Of a DNA stretch of 64,000 bases, positions 35,118 to 43,500 are shown one piece after another. Numbering within the stretch: position 1 is the first letter of the stretch; each line of letters begins with the position of its first letter. The notes under the pieces were generated by a model. The model worked only from the letters and a program-made list of their open reading frames with translations, searched no databases and had not been told where the DNA came from. Origin of the DNA: Aquipluma nitroreducens (GTDB taxonomy: Bacteria > Bacteroidota > Bacteroidia > Bacteroidales > Prolixibacteraceae); contig NZ_AP018694.1 of NCBI RefSeq assembly GCF_009689585.1, positions 248,001 through 312,000 of the forward strand, in the 5' to 3' direction. Made by a program: the position numbers and the translations under genes.

Positions 35118-35881
35118 AATTGAGCCAATTCTTTGGATATTGTAATATGAAATTCAGAATCATACGAACCATTACTGATAATATTGCGGTCACCCTCTCC
35201 AAGATTGACCGATGATAAATCAAGAAATTGGAACCATTGATGATTTGCTTTTTTCGCCATGTATAAAAATAAGCGTTTAACTTTCACCGAACTGCATTCA
35301 TCCAAAAACTTCTGCAACAAACCAGGCCTTAGATTTACCAAGCCTGACATGATTTGATAAACCTCTATTATATCCAGCTTTTCCGGAGTGAGATAAAGAC
35401 ATTCAAAAATTGCCCTTTCTGCTGAAGAAATGATCAAAGGGAATTGTGTTTCCTGAAACTCTTCCATCCCAATCCCTTCCAGAAGAAATGATGTCTTGAC
35501 ATGGTTTATTGTTTCACTCCATGAATATTGTTTAAACCATGCTGGCAATCTCGAATTCAATTGAGAGAATAAAAAGACAGTCTCAGCACCAGTGCGTATA
35601 TAATGAGAAAATCCCAACATCGACAAAGCAGTTGGGCCACCAATGTAAACAGGTAGATTCGCTTGTTTTTGAAGGGAATAAAGTGCACCTTGCCAACCGA
35701 CCGTTTCATTCGGGCGTTTGAATGCACCAACTCCAATCGATTCAAGCCAACTGCTTTTTAAATACCGATGTTGCAAATCACGGGAGAATCCATTTGCATC
35801 AAGCCATGATGCCAGCATTATTGTTCCCGGAATATGCAAATCCAGAAGTTTCTTTAATTTTATTTCATTATTAGTACTCAC
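35114..35881 (-). CDS. AbiEi-type antitoxin / transcriptional regulator
   Basis: 255 residues, upstream partner of the AbiEii-type toxin. The sequence follows the AbiEi/COG5340-like pattern: an N-terminal winged-helix region (ASWLDANGFSRDLQHRYLKSSWLESIGVGAF) and the central conserved block YIGGPTALSMLGFSHYI, then a C-terminal domain with SSAERAIFECLYLTPE. AbiEi proteins repress their own promoter and counter the toxin. No conserved hairpin leader precedes it. Confidence 0.82.
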   Translation of the reverse strand: MSTNNEIKLKKLLDLHIPGTIMLASWLDANGFSRDLQHRYLKSSWLESIGVGAFKRPNETVGWQGALYSLQKQANLPVYIGGPTALSMLGFSHYIRTGAETVFLFSQLNSRLPAWFKQYSWSETINHVKTSFLLEGIGMEEFQETQFPLIISSAERAIFECLYLTPEKLDIIEVYQIMSGLVNLRPGLLQKFLDECSSVKVKRLFLYMAKKANHQWFQFLDLSSVNLGEGDRNIISNGSYDSEFHITISKELAQL

Positions 35882-35931
35882 AGTACAAATATCGTAATAT
35901 ATTTAAAGAAACAAGCGATGTCCTGAATATT

Positions 35932-36168
35932 TTAACCTATTGCATTGTTGTTGACCTGTTCCACAATCCGAATAATCCGATTTTGATCTTCATCTTCAAA
36001 AAGACTGAATATACCGTGGTCATTAATGTCAGCAAATGGTGGTTGGGCAAGCCGAGATCGTTCGAGTATTCCGTTATTCTTAAAATGAGTGACTATGTTC
36101 TGGATATTGACCTGGTGAAACTTTGCTGCAGAGATTGGCAAATCGGACGAGAAAAATGAATCAAACAT
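35932..36168 (-). CDS. Hypothetical protein or C-terminal gene fragment
   Basis: 78 residues (FADINDHGIFSLFEDEDQNRIIRIVEQVNNNAIG at the end). No recognised domain; the sequence looks like the end of a longer protein. No leader, and no clear promoter upstream. Could be a remnant. Confidence 0.3.
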   Translation of the reverse strand: MFDSFFSSDLPISAAKFHQVNIQNIVTHFKNNGILERSRLAQPPFADINDHGIFSLFEDEDQNRIIRIVEQVNNNAIG

Positions 36169-36398
36169 TCTTTGTGGGGGTCAGTTCTGGGCGGAGGCAA
36201 GGTGTGTTCTGAATGAATGGTTTTTCGGTCCAATCATTCAGAACTTACACGTGTGGCGATGAAGATTGTTTGGTGAACGAGTGAATTAGCTCGGAGTGCA
36301 GCTATCCCTTATCAGGATAGCGGGAACGGACGTGCGTTTAAAATGAGTGAGCCGAACGTTCTGCAATTGTTTGGGCTTTGTTCTGATTGTGCTCTTCG
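36169..36398. other. Structured intergenic region
   Basis: No gene. Two strong hairpins: TTCTGAATGA/TCATTCAGAA, a perfect 10-bp stem at 36210-36243 or close by, and GCTATCC/GGATAGC at about 36302-36323. It follows the stop of the HU gene. May be a terminator region, a small RNA or a remnant of a mobile element. Confidence 0.45.
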
Positions 36399-36683
36399 TT
36401 ATTTTACTTTTTCTTTAACCTGAGCAACAAATTCTTTGGCTGGCTTAAATGCAGGAATGTTATGAGCAGGAACAATAATGGTGGTATTTTTAGAAATAAT
36501 ACGTGCAGTTTTTTCTGCTCTTTTTTTTACGATAAAACTTCCGAAACCTCGAAGATATACGTTATTTCCCCCGGTTAAAGAATCTTTAACTGTTTCCATA
36601 AATGCTTCAACAGCTTTTTCTACGGTCACCTTTTCAATACCAGTGTTTTGGGTTATTTCCTTTACGATATCTGCTTTTGTCAT
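36399..36683 (-). CDS. HU/IHF-family DNA-binding protein
   Basis: 94 residues, full length for HU. MTKADIVKEITQNTGIEKVT, then the beta-arm region LRGFGSFIVKKRAEKTARI and the proline arm tip (TTIIVPAHNIPAFKPAKEF). It bends DNA and could assist recombination, oriT processing or packing of element DNA. Single gene between two intergenic regions. Confidence 0.93.
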   Translation of the reverse strand: MTKADIVKEITQNTGIEKVTVEKAVEAFMETVKDSLTGGNNVYLRGFGSFIVKKRAEKTARIISKNTTIIVPAHNIPAFKPAKEFVAQVKEKVK

Positions 36684-36824
36684 TGCTTAAAATTTTTAAT
36701 TATCAATAATTTATATTTCTAAAATAATTGGTGAGCAAATATAAAATTATTAATCAGACAGTTGCCTTTTTTTAGGGTACATTTTACCTTGAAATGATGA
36801 CTCTTTCAAATTGCGACACAAAAA

Positions 36825-36841
36825 AAAGCCTTTTCGGCTTT
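36825..36841 (-). terminator. Terminator of the SSB-tail gene
   Basis: AAAGCC/GGCTTT stem; on the minus strand it is followed by a run of nine T's, 15 bp after the stop at 36856. Confidence 0.8.
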
Positions 36842-36855
36842 CTTTTGGTTTTCAC

Positions 36856-37164
36856 CTAAAAAGGAAGGTCATCTTCAGCCGGTTGAGCCTGCTTTTTAGA
36901 ACTCTTTTTGTCAGCTTTCTTTTGTTTCACTGGTTCGTCCTGAACTGGATTGTCAGTGTAAACCTTGGTCTGAAAATAACAAGTATGAGTCCTGCCGAAT
37001 TTATCAGCTTCTTTTAGTTTTGCCACCTCAAATGAGAGGTACTTAATTCCGTTCTTTTCGAACATTGCGGCATCGAGGCCCTCTGCTGGCAATACAACTC
37101 TAATAATGTCAAGGTTTTCTAACTTAGTTCCTTTTCCGATGTAATGTTTTTCAAAAGTTGTCAT
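36856..37164 (-). CDS. Small protein with an SSB-like acidic C-terminal tip
   Basis: 102 residues. The body (GKGTKLENLDIIRVVLPAEG, then IKYLSFEVAKLKEADKFGRTHTCYF) has the strand pattern of a small beta-barrel. A Lys-rich linker (VKQKKADKKSSKKQAQ) leads to EDDLPF, closely like the DDDIPF tip by which single-stranded-DNA-binding protein recruits repair and replication enzymes. I do not find a canonical SSB fold signature, so it may be a divergent SSB or a mimic of its tail. Plasmid leading regions typically carry ssb genes. Confidence 0.65.
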   Translation of the reverse strand: MTTFEKHYIGKGTKLENLDIIRVVLPAEGLDAAMFEKNGIKYLSFEVAKLKEADKFGRTHTCYFQTKVYTDNPVQDEPVKQKKADKKSSKKQAQPAEDDLPF

Positions 37165-37727
37165 AATGTTGAATTTTGAGTTATAAAAAAAATTTCTGCA
37201 TGATGACTATTCTGATGAAGGGTGGCAATGAAGCAACTGGAATACCGCGGTTCGACAGGCTCACCAAACGGTGAACCAAGAACAAGGATATGCCGGGAAA
37301 ATTCATTGACGGGTTTCCTTCAATCTAAGAATAAATCTTTGTAGATAATTTTGGACTAACGGCTCAATATTTTGTAAACCGTAGAAAATCCACACTGGTA
37401 AAGGTTACCCAGTTAAACCCTGAGATTATCTTAGAGTCGTTACGAGCCAGTGCTTTGATTGTGTTTGAATAGGCATTGAAATAGTACCAATTGAGGCTGT
37501 GTTAACGAAAGGAACAAATCGGAAACCATATTTTTTCAAGCAAATGGTATTGACAAACCTCAGGAAACAGACCAAAACTAAAAATGCAAAAATGAAGAAA
37601 GCAGGTTGGCAGGTAGATGACCTCAATAAGCTGAACCCAAAAGCCGAAAGGCTAATTTGGGAGCAAAAGGGTACCGGGTACTGGGAGTTAGCGAACAAAA
37701 AAATGGAGGCGAAGCCTCCACTCTTGG
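37165..37727. other. Intergenic, no convincing gene
   Basis: 563 bp. Contains a REP-like TTCGACAGGCTCA with a small TCACC/GGTGA hairpin at about 37253-37278. Opposed frames of 79 (plus) and 90 (minus) codons overlap each other and have no family resemblance, so I do not call them. Confidence 0.5.
37704..37720 (-). terminator. Terminator of the 37728-38108 gene
   Basis: TGGAGGC/GCCTCCA stem with a 3-nt loop; the minus strand continues into TTTTTTTG. Confidence 0.8.
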
Positions 37728-38108
37728 CTAAAGGTTAATCAGTTCTTCAACATCGTGGATTTTAACATCCAGTGTCCGTTTCATTTCATCGATCACTGAG
37801 CTGATCACTGCTGAGTTGGAAGTTTTGAACTCATTGCCGTTTGAATCGCGCAAACTGATCACAGAACTGAGCGAATCAGCTCCGATCTGAAAGGTTTGCA
37901 ACTTGCGACGTGAGTCGTTCAAGGTTTTCCAACGGTCGATCAATAATGACAAATCTTCCACCCGTTGAATCCGTTCTTCAAGCGTCAGCTTACGAGCTGC
38001 TTCTTCCACTTTTTCTTCTTTGACAACGGTCATCGTTGGTGCTACAGGACTCACTTCAGCAACTTCAGTACCATTAACTGTTTTTTCGGCAACATTTGAT
38101 TTACCCAT
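37728..38108 (-). CDS. Hypothetical protein of conjugative elements
   Basis: 126 residues from the ATG at 38108 (MGKSNVAEKTVNGTEVAEVS), chosen because leader D ends 9 nt upstream; the frame runs further upstream through the leader. A low-complexity acidic N-terminus precedes a helical segment (LEERIQRVEDLSLLIDRWKT) and a small beta/helix part (SVISLRDSNGNEFKTSNSAV). Similar proteins of unknown function occur in Bacteroidota conjugative transposons. Confidence 0.75.
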   Translation of the reverse strand: MGKSNVAEKTVNGTEVAEVSPVAPTMTVVKEEKVEEAARKLTLEERIQRVEDLSLLIDRWKTLNDSRRKLQTFQIGADSLSSVISLRDSNGNEFKTSNSAVISSVIDEMKRTLDVKIHDVEELINL

Positions 38109-38156
38109 ATTTTTTTGCCCATGCCCTTGGGTCTTATTTTGGCTTCTGGCACTGCC
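38109..38156 (-). promoter_or_regulatory. Two-hairpin translational leader, copy D
   Basis: P1 GGC...GCC (38141-38156), linker AAAATAAGA, P2 CCCA/TGGG with loop AGGGCA (38118-38131), 9 nt to the ATG. Confidence 0.75.
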
Positions 38157-38380
38157 GGTTAAAATTAAATTACGGGTTGAAATCATTGAGCCGGACGGAT
38201 TCTTGTCAATGGGCGAATGTCAGTTTCGTAAGAATGGAGAAAGTGACCGAGTGCGAAGCATGGCTTCGACAGGCTCAGCCACCAAACACAACGATCAATA
38301 CGACGGTGGCTGAGTTTATCGAAGCCACCCTTGACTTTTCCGGCTGGCGATCAATACCTTTACCCAGAATTTGAGTGTAA
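38109..38380. repeat. Divergent-promoter repeat, copy D, containing a REP-like palindrome
   Basis: Arm 1 near 38196-38213, arm 2 at 38328-38343. The plus-strand promoter is TTGAC (38331-38335), 21 bp, TACCTTTA (38355-38362). The loop holds a long imperfect palindrome, TTCGACAGGCTCAGCCACC against GGTGGCTGAGTTTATCGAA, at about 38262-38325, absent from copies A-C. Confidence 0.75.
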
Positions 38381-38460
38381 CAAGAATTCTCTGTCTACTC
38401 CGGAAAGTCTGATTATTTTAAAAAACGACCAAAAAAAGGGGCGAAAAAGCCCCTTGAGTA
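38369..38460 (+). ncRNA. Candidate short transcript from repeat D
   Basis: Predicted from the plus-strand promoter to the hairpin at 38437-38454; starts AATTTGAGTGTAAC. Inferred only. Confidence 0.3.
38437..38454 (-). terminator. Terminator of the zinc-ribbon/J-domain operon (bidirectional)
   Basis: AGGGGC/GCCCCT stem with a 6-nt loop, followed by a T-run on the minus strand. Confidence 0.8.
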
Positions 38461-38461
38461 T

Positions 38462-38677
38462 TTAGTACGCACATGGACCAATTCCATTATAAGCATCTTC
38501 GTCGGCTGCCGATGATCTGAACTGGCTATATGGAACTACGCCACATTTCAGGCAATACGCCTTTCTGTCGGATGGCCAGTAATAGATTTGAGTTCCTTTT
38601 TTGATGCTACAGCCGCATTTGGAGCAGACTGAAGTAAACTTTGCAGTTAACATTCTTGGATCGTTTTTGTAAGTCAT
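38462..38677 (-). CDS. Small zinc-ribbon protein
   Basis: 71 residues. CSKCGC and CLKCG (about 18-23 and 42-46) give the four cysteines of a zinc ribbon, with GTQIYYWPSDRKAY between them. It resembles small proteins carried by conjugative elements. It follows the J-domain gene by 11 bp, so it is co-transcribed from leader/promoter copy E. Confidence 0.75.
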   Translation of the reverse strand: MTYKNDPRMLTAKFTSVCSKCGCSIKKGTQIYYWPSDRKAYCLKCGVVPYSQFRSSAADEDAYNGIGPCAY

Positions 38678-38688
38678 TGTGTGTAATT

Positions 38689-39174
38689 TTAGTGAATGAA
38701 ATTATTTTGATTAGCATATTGAGAGTCCACTTTTTCGGAACCCCAGACTTCACGCATTTCGTCCATCGACATCAGCTTGCCTGACTTTTTAAAGTATTCC
38801 CCTTTATGCCAGTACCAGGCCGCTTTGGGATGTGAGAATTTGTATCCTTCACCTTTCAATGTTTCCCTTACTGCAAAGGTATTTCCTGTAATCCAAATCC
38901 ATGAACCAATCAGTTCAATAACAATACCTTTCAGAAACATGATACGATCCAGCCGATCGCGCATTTCTTCTGAAACCTGCTGTTCATACTCTTTCCTGGC
39001 TTCCGAAAAATCAGCATTGCCATTGATCAGCATTTTGGATAGCCGGTCGTACTGGTCATTAATTACCTGCATGATGGCCGTGTCGCCACCTTTGTCTGGA
39101 TGATACAGAAAAGCAAGGCGACGGTATTCCCTGCGCAATTCATCCAACGTTTTGATATTCTCAAAAAACTTCAT
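38689..39174 (-). CDS. J-domain (DnaJ-like) protein
   Basis: 161 residues with an N-terminal J-domain: helix II EYRRLAFLYHPDKGG with the invariant His-Pro-Asp at 25-27, then helix III (INDQYDRLSKML). No Gly/Phe or zinc domain follows, so it is a class III co-chaperone that would direct a DnaK to a specific client. The C-terminal part (KGIVIELIGSWIWITGNTFA, then YKFSHPKAAWYWHKGEYFKK) is conserved in mobile-element relatives and unknown in function. It starts 9 nt after leader E. Confidence 0.85.
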   Translation of the reverse strand: MKFFENIKTLDELRREYRRLAFLYHPDKGGDTAIMQVINDQYDRLSKMLINGNADFSEARKEYEQQVSEEMRDRLDRIMFLKGIVIELIGSWIWITGNTFAVRETLKGEGYKFSHPKAAWYWHKGEYFKKSGKLMSMDEMREVWGSEKVDSQYANQNNFIH

Positions 39175-39222
39175 GTGATTTCACCGCCTGCCCGGCGGAT
39201 TTATTTTGGCTTCTGGCTCGCC
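39175..39222 (-). promoter_or_regulatory. Two-hairpin translational leader, copy E
   Basis: P1 GGC...GCC (39208-39222), linker AAAATAAAT, P2 CCGCC/GGCGG with a GGGCA loop (39184-39198, one extra pair), 9 nt to the ATG. Confidence 0.75.
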
Positions 39223-39415
39223 TGTTAATTTTGAGCCAAAACACCATTGAGCAGACCGGATTCTTGTCAAAGGCCGAATGTCAGTTTTTAGGTACGAAAA
39301 ACTGAACTAGCGCCTTCGGCGTTGTTTCGGTTCAATAGGCTCAGCGCACATAATTCCGAAACAAGCCTTGACTTTTCCGGAATGCGTAAATACCTTTGCA
39401 CACAATTATAGGAGA
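39175..39415. repeat. Divergent-promoter repeat, copy E
   Basis: Arm 1 at 39256-39273 and arm 2 at 39366-39380; the inner pair has changed to GGC/GCC in both arms, keeping the pairing. The plus-strand promoter is TTGAC (39368-39372), 20 bp, TACCTTTG (39391-39398). The loop includes a GCGCCTTCGGCG hairpin and a REP-like half site. Confidence 0.75.
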
Positions 39416-39482
39416 GAGAACCCCTTCTGACTATTCTTAGGAGGAAAGAGCATTAAAAAAGAGGCATTTCGCCTCTTGAAGT
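39405..39482 (+). ncRNA. Candidate short transcript from repeat E
   Basis: Predicted from the plus-strand promoter to the hairpin at 39459-39477; begins CAATTATAGGAGAGAG. Inferred only. Confidence 0.3.
39459..39477 (-). terminator. Terminator of the 39497-39667 gene (bidirectional)
   Basis: AAGAGGC/GCCTCTT stem with a 5-nt loop; the minus strand runs into TTTTTT. Confidence 0.8.
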
Positions 39483-39496
39483 TGAAGCTGTTAAGG

Positions 39497-39667
39497 TTAT
39501 TTCTCGTAACAACTTTTATATGATTCATACTCGAACTCAAGCAATTCTTTGTCAAGCTCATCGGCAGCACCCTCGAAATAAACCGTTTCCAGATATTCAA
39601 CGAAGGCTTCCCAAACTGTGTTAGTTTCCTGATTCTTTGTGGCTGATTTTAAAGTGTAAGTTTTCAT
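39497..39667 (-). CDS. Small acidic hypothetical protein
   Basis: 56 residues (MKTYTLKSATKNQETNTVWE, then a Glu-rich helix ending SYKSCYEK). It is followed by a good terminator, which supports it being expressed. No family recognised and no conserved leader upstream. Confidence 0.6.
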   Translation of the reverse strand: MKTYTLKSATKNQETNTVWEAFVEYLETVYFEGAADELDKELLEFEYESYKSCYEK

Positions 39668-40507
39668 ACTATAGTTTTTAAAAAATTCATACCCTTCTTC
39701 TGTTGAATTTTTCGGTAAACAAAAAGCAACTGGAAGATTTTTTATGACAGTATGGAAGAAAAATACCGGGAAATTTTTTGTTTAGACGCTAGTCCTTAGC
39801 CGCTAAATTCGACGGTTTCTTTGTGTGGATTCTAATAAAAACAAGTATGATGGAGGCTCTTACACAATCAGCCGCGAAGAAACTAGGAACCTCGCAGTTT
39901 GGAAATCAACTGATCTTTTAGAACTGGTTTTTCGTGGTGATCTGAACCCCAAAATGTTTTGCGTTTTGGAATCCATTAGAGTTCATTGAAAAGAATTGCT
40001 TCTTCAGGTAAGTGAAGTAAGTTTATCCTTAAAATTCGAACATTACTATGGTTTTGGATAGGCAATCTCATATGTAACTTTCATCCTTCTTGGTGATTTC
40101 TATGACATATGAAACTGCATTTTCGGGATGGAGTGTTGCTTTCCAACCCCAAAGAAACGGTTCATTAGCGTTTCATCCAAGAACAATCCATGTAACACAC
40201 TCATTATAAGATTCATCTAAACACATCGCATTAAAGATTTGTCAAATAATTATTGTGATTTTTTTAATTAAAATATGAGATAAAAAGTTGTCGAAACCTG
40301 AAAATCGTATTTCTAACGAGAAATTACAAATGTTCTGTAACAAATAATATTTTGATACATTTAACGAATTAAATCGATGCGTAAAATTGATGATAATTTT
40401 ATGAATATATCTTGTGCTTAATTATCTGATATGGGCTTCAAGTCTGATTGATACATTCATTAAATAATTATATTGATAGCAACTACGATTCTGAAAAAAG
40501 GAAAAGT
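39668..40507. other. Intergenic, no gene seen
   Basis: 840 bp, AT-rich towards the kinase gene. One short open stretch at about 39851 (MEALTQSAAKKLGTSQFG, then stop) may be a remnant. No promoter could be assigned for the kinase; AAGGAAAAG before the ATG at 40508 is a plausible weak ribosome site. Confidence 0.5.
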
Positions 40508-43500
40508 ATGGATGAAAAAGTCTCAAACCATAACAATAACATCATCATTGTTGACGATAGTTTGGATAACCTTAGATATCTAAAAGATGTACTGGTTATT
40601 CATGGATATCAGGTCAGAACCTTTACTAATGGGAAGGAGGCTTTAGAAAGTATAAATACTGATTTTCCATCACTTATTTTACTGGATATAATGATGCCAT
40701 CAATGGATGGTTACGAAGTTTGCCAAAGATTAAAATCAAATGAGTTATTAAACCATATCCCTGTAATTTTTATCAGTGCATTAAACGATGAAGCATCATA
40801 TGTTGCCGGGTTTAATGCAGGAGGTACTGATTTTATCTCCAAACCATTCCGAAGACTTGAAATACTTGCCAGGGTAAATACCCATATAAAATTACACGAT
40901 GCATTACTACACAGTAGAAGTCAACAAAAAAGACTTCAGGATGAAATAGAAGCTCGTAAATTAGTAGAACAGGAACTTTATAAAAGTAAGGAACAATACA
41001 TGGCCACTTTATACGGAATTGGCGATGGAGTTATTACTACAGACAGTAATGGTTATGTTTTATTGATGAATCAGGTCGCTGAAAGCTTAACGGGTTGGAC
41101 ACAGCAAGAAGCCATAGGACATGTTTTGGAAAATATATTCAGGATTATAAATGAAAAAACCAGAAAGAATGTTGAAATACCTGTTCGTAAGGTATTACGT
41201 GATGGCGCTGTTGTTGGATTGGCCAATCATACGCTCCTAATATCCAGACAAGGAAAGGAAATTCCAATTGCTGACAGCGGAGCGCCAATCAGGAATTCTG
41301 AGGGACAAATTATTGGAGTCGTTTTAGTTTTCAGGGATCAAACAGAAGAAAGAGCTGCCGAGAATAGATTAAAGGACAGTGAAGATCGGTTTAGAAGTTT
41401 ATATGAAAATTCTGCTGTAGGAATTTCTATGACGGATTCAGATGGAAATATATCCGGCAATAAAGCTTTTTGTAATATGCTGGGGTATTCCATAGCTGAA
41501 TTTAAAGAAATTAACTGGCGCGATATTACTTATCCTGATGATATTCAAAAAAGTGCGGAGGTTTCAAACTCCTTAATTCTGAAAGAGAAAGAGAAGATTC
41601 GAATCGAAAAAAGATATATTCATAAAAACGGGGAAATAATTTGGGCAGACATTAGCTCAACCATACAATGGGATACTGAAGGCAAACCGACTTATTTTAT
41701 TACGAGCGTGACTGACATAACAGCTCGTAAGAAAGCAGAGGAAAAGTCACTTAAGTTTAAAATGGGGATCGATAATTCTGAAGACGCCATATTCATTACC
41801 GATCTAAACGGAATTATTGAATACATAAACCCTGCATTCAAAAGGATCTATGGTTTTTCTACTTCTGAATCTTTAGGAAAAACTCCCCGGATACTTAAAT
41901 CGGGACTATTGTCGCAATCGGTATATGAACACTTTTGGCATCAATTATTATCAAAGAAACCAGTTTCAGGCGAAATTCAGAATAAGACAAAGGATGGACG
42001 GATAATTACCATTGATGCCACAAACAATCCGATTGTAGATGAAAAGGGCGATATGATTGGATTTATCTCGATCAACAGAGATGTAACGGAAAGAAAAAAT
42101 ACTGAGTTAAAACTTATTGAGAGTGAGGAAAAATTCAGGACTCTGGCAGAATCCACGCCAGTGGCAATATGTATTTATCAGGACGATCATTGGGTATATA
42201 TCAATCCGGCAGGAGAAAAGATGGGTGGCTATACCGCCGAAGAGCTTTATCAAAATAAATATTGGGAATTTGTTTCTCCTGAATTTCAGGATTTTGTTAT
42301 TAAAAGAGGAAAGGATAGACAAGCCGGAGACAAAAATCAAATATCCTATGAATTTAAAGCAATTAATAGGGAAGGAAAAACCAGGTGGGTTTTCCTAACA
42401 GGAAGTACCATAAAATATAATGGAAAGCCAGCCGGTATAATTTCTGTAATCGATATTACCGATAAAAAAGAATCGGAAAGGCTATTACAGGAAAGTGAGG
42501 AAATGCACCGCACAATATTTGAAAACAATCAGGCAACCATGTTAATAATCGATCCTGAAAGTGGAGATATTTTGGAAGCAAATAATTCTGCAGCTTCTTA
42601 CTATGGTTGGAGTCAAGCAGCACTCACATCGATGAACATCGCCCAAATTGATACTTTAAGTCCTGAAGAAATCAAATTGGAACTGACCAAATTAGGGGAG
42701 AAAGACCAAAATTATTTTCAATATATACATCGACTGGCCAATGGTTTGGAAAGAAACGTTGAAGTATATTCCAGCCGGATTCTTCGGAAAGGGAAGACCG
42801 TCTTATTCTCAATTATTTATGATATTACTGAGCGGAAGAATGCCGAGGAAGCATTAAAAGCTGCAGAGGAACGTTTCAGATCAGTTTTTGAAAATACAAT
42901 GGTTGGCCTATACCGTACTACTCCTGAAGGAAAAATAATTCTTGCAAATCCTGCATTAATTAAGATCCTCGGATTCAATTCATTTGAAGAACTTCAGAAA
43001 CGAAACCTGGAAAATGAAGGATTTGATTTAGAGGACTTGCGTAAGGAATTTAAAAAGACCATCGAAAAAGACGGTTATGTTGACAACTATGAATACAATT
43101 GGATAAAACAAGATGGTTCAGTAATTAACGTGCGTGAAAATGCCAGGTGCATAAGTGATGATGATGGAAAAATCCATTTTTATGATGGGGTAGTCGAGGA
43201 TATAACAGCCAGTAAAAAGGTAAAAGAAGCGCTTGCATATTCTGAATCAAGGTACAGTGACATCTTTAAATATGCTCCTGTAGGAATCTATCTGTCAACC
43301 AAACAAGGCGATTTTATCACTTTAAATAACCGATTGGCTGAGATTCTTGGTTATGAGTCGATTGATGAGTTGAAAGTGAAAAACCTGGAAAATGATATTT
43401 ATTACAATAATGATGAGCGGGATCTCCTGATTGCTAAATATGAACCTGGGGGGTCTGTTCTAAACATCGACGTACAATGGAAGAAAAAGGATGGTAATCC

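Noticed and set aside
37426-37738. Opposed frames of 90 and 79 codons
   Set aside because: They overlap on opposite strands, neither has family features, and one runs into the terminator at 37704-37720.
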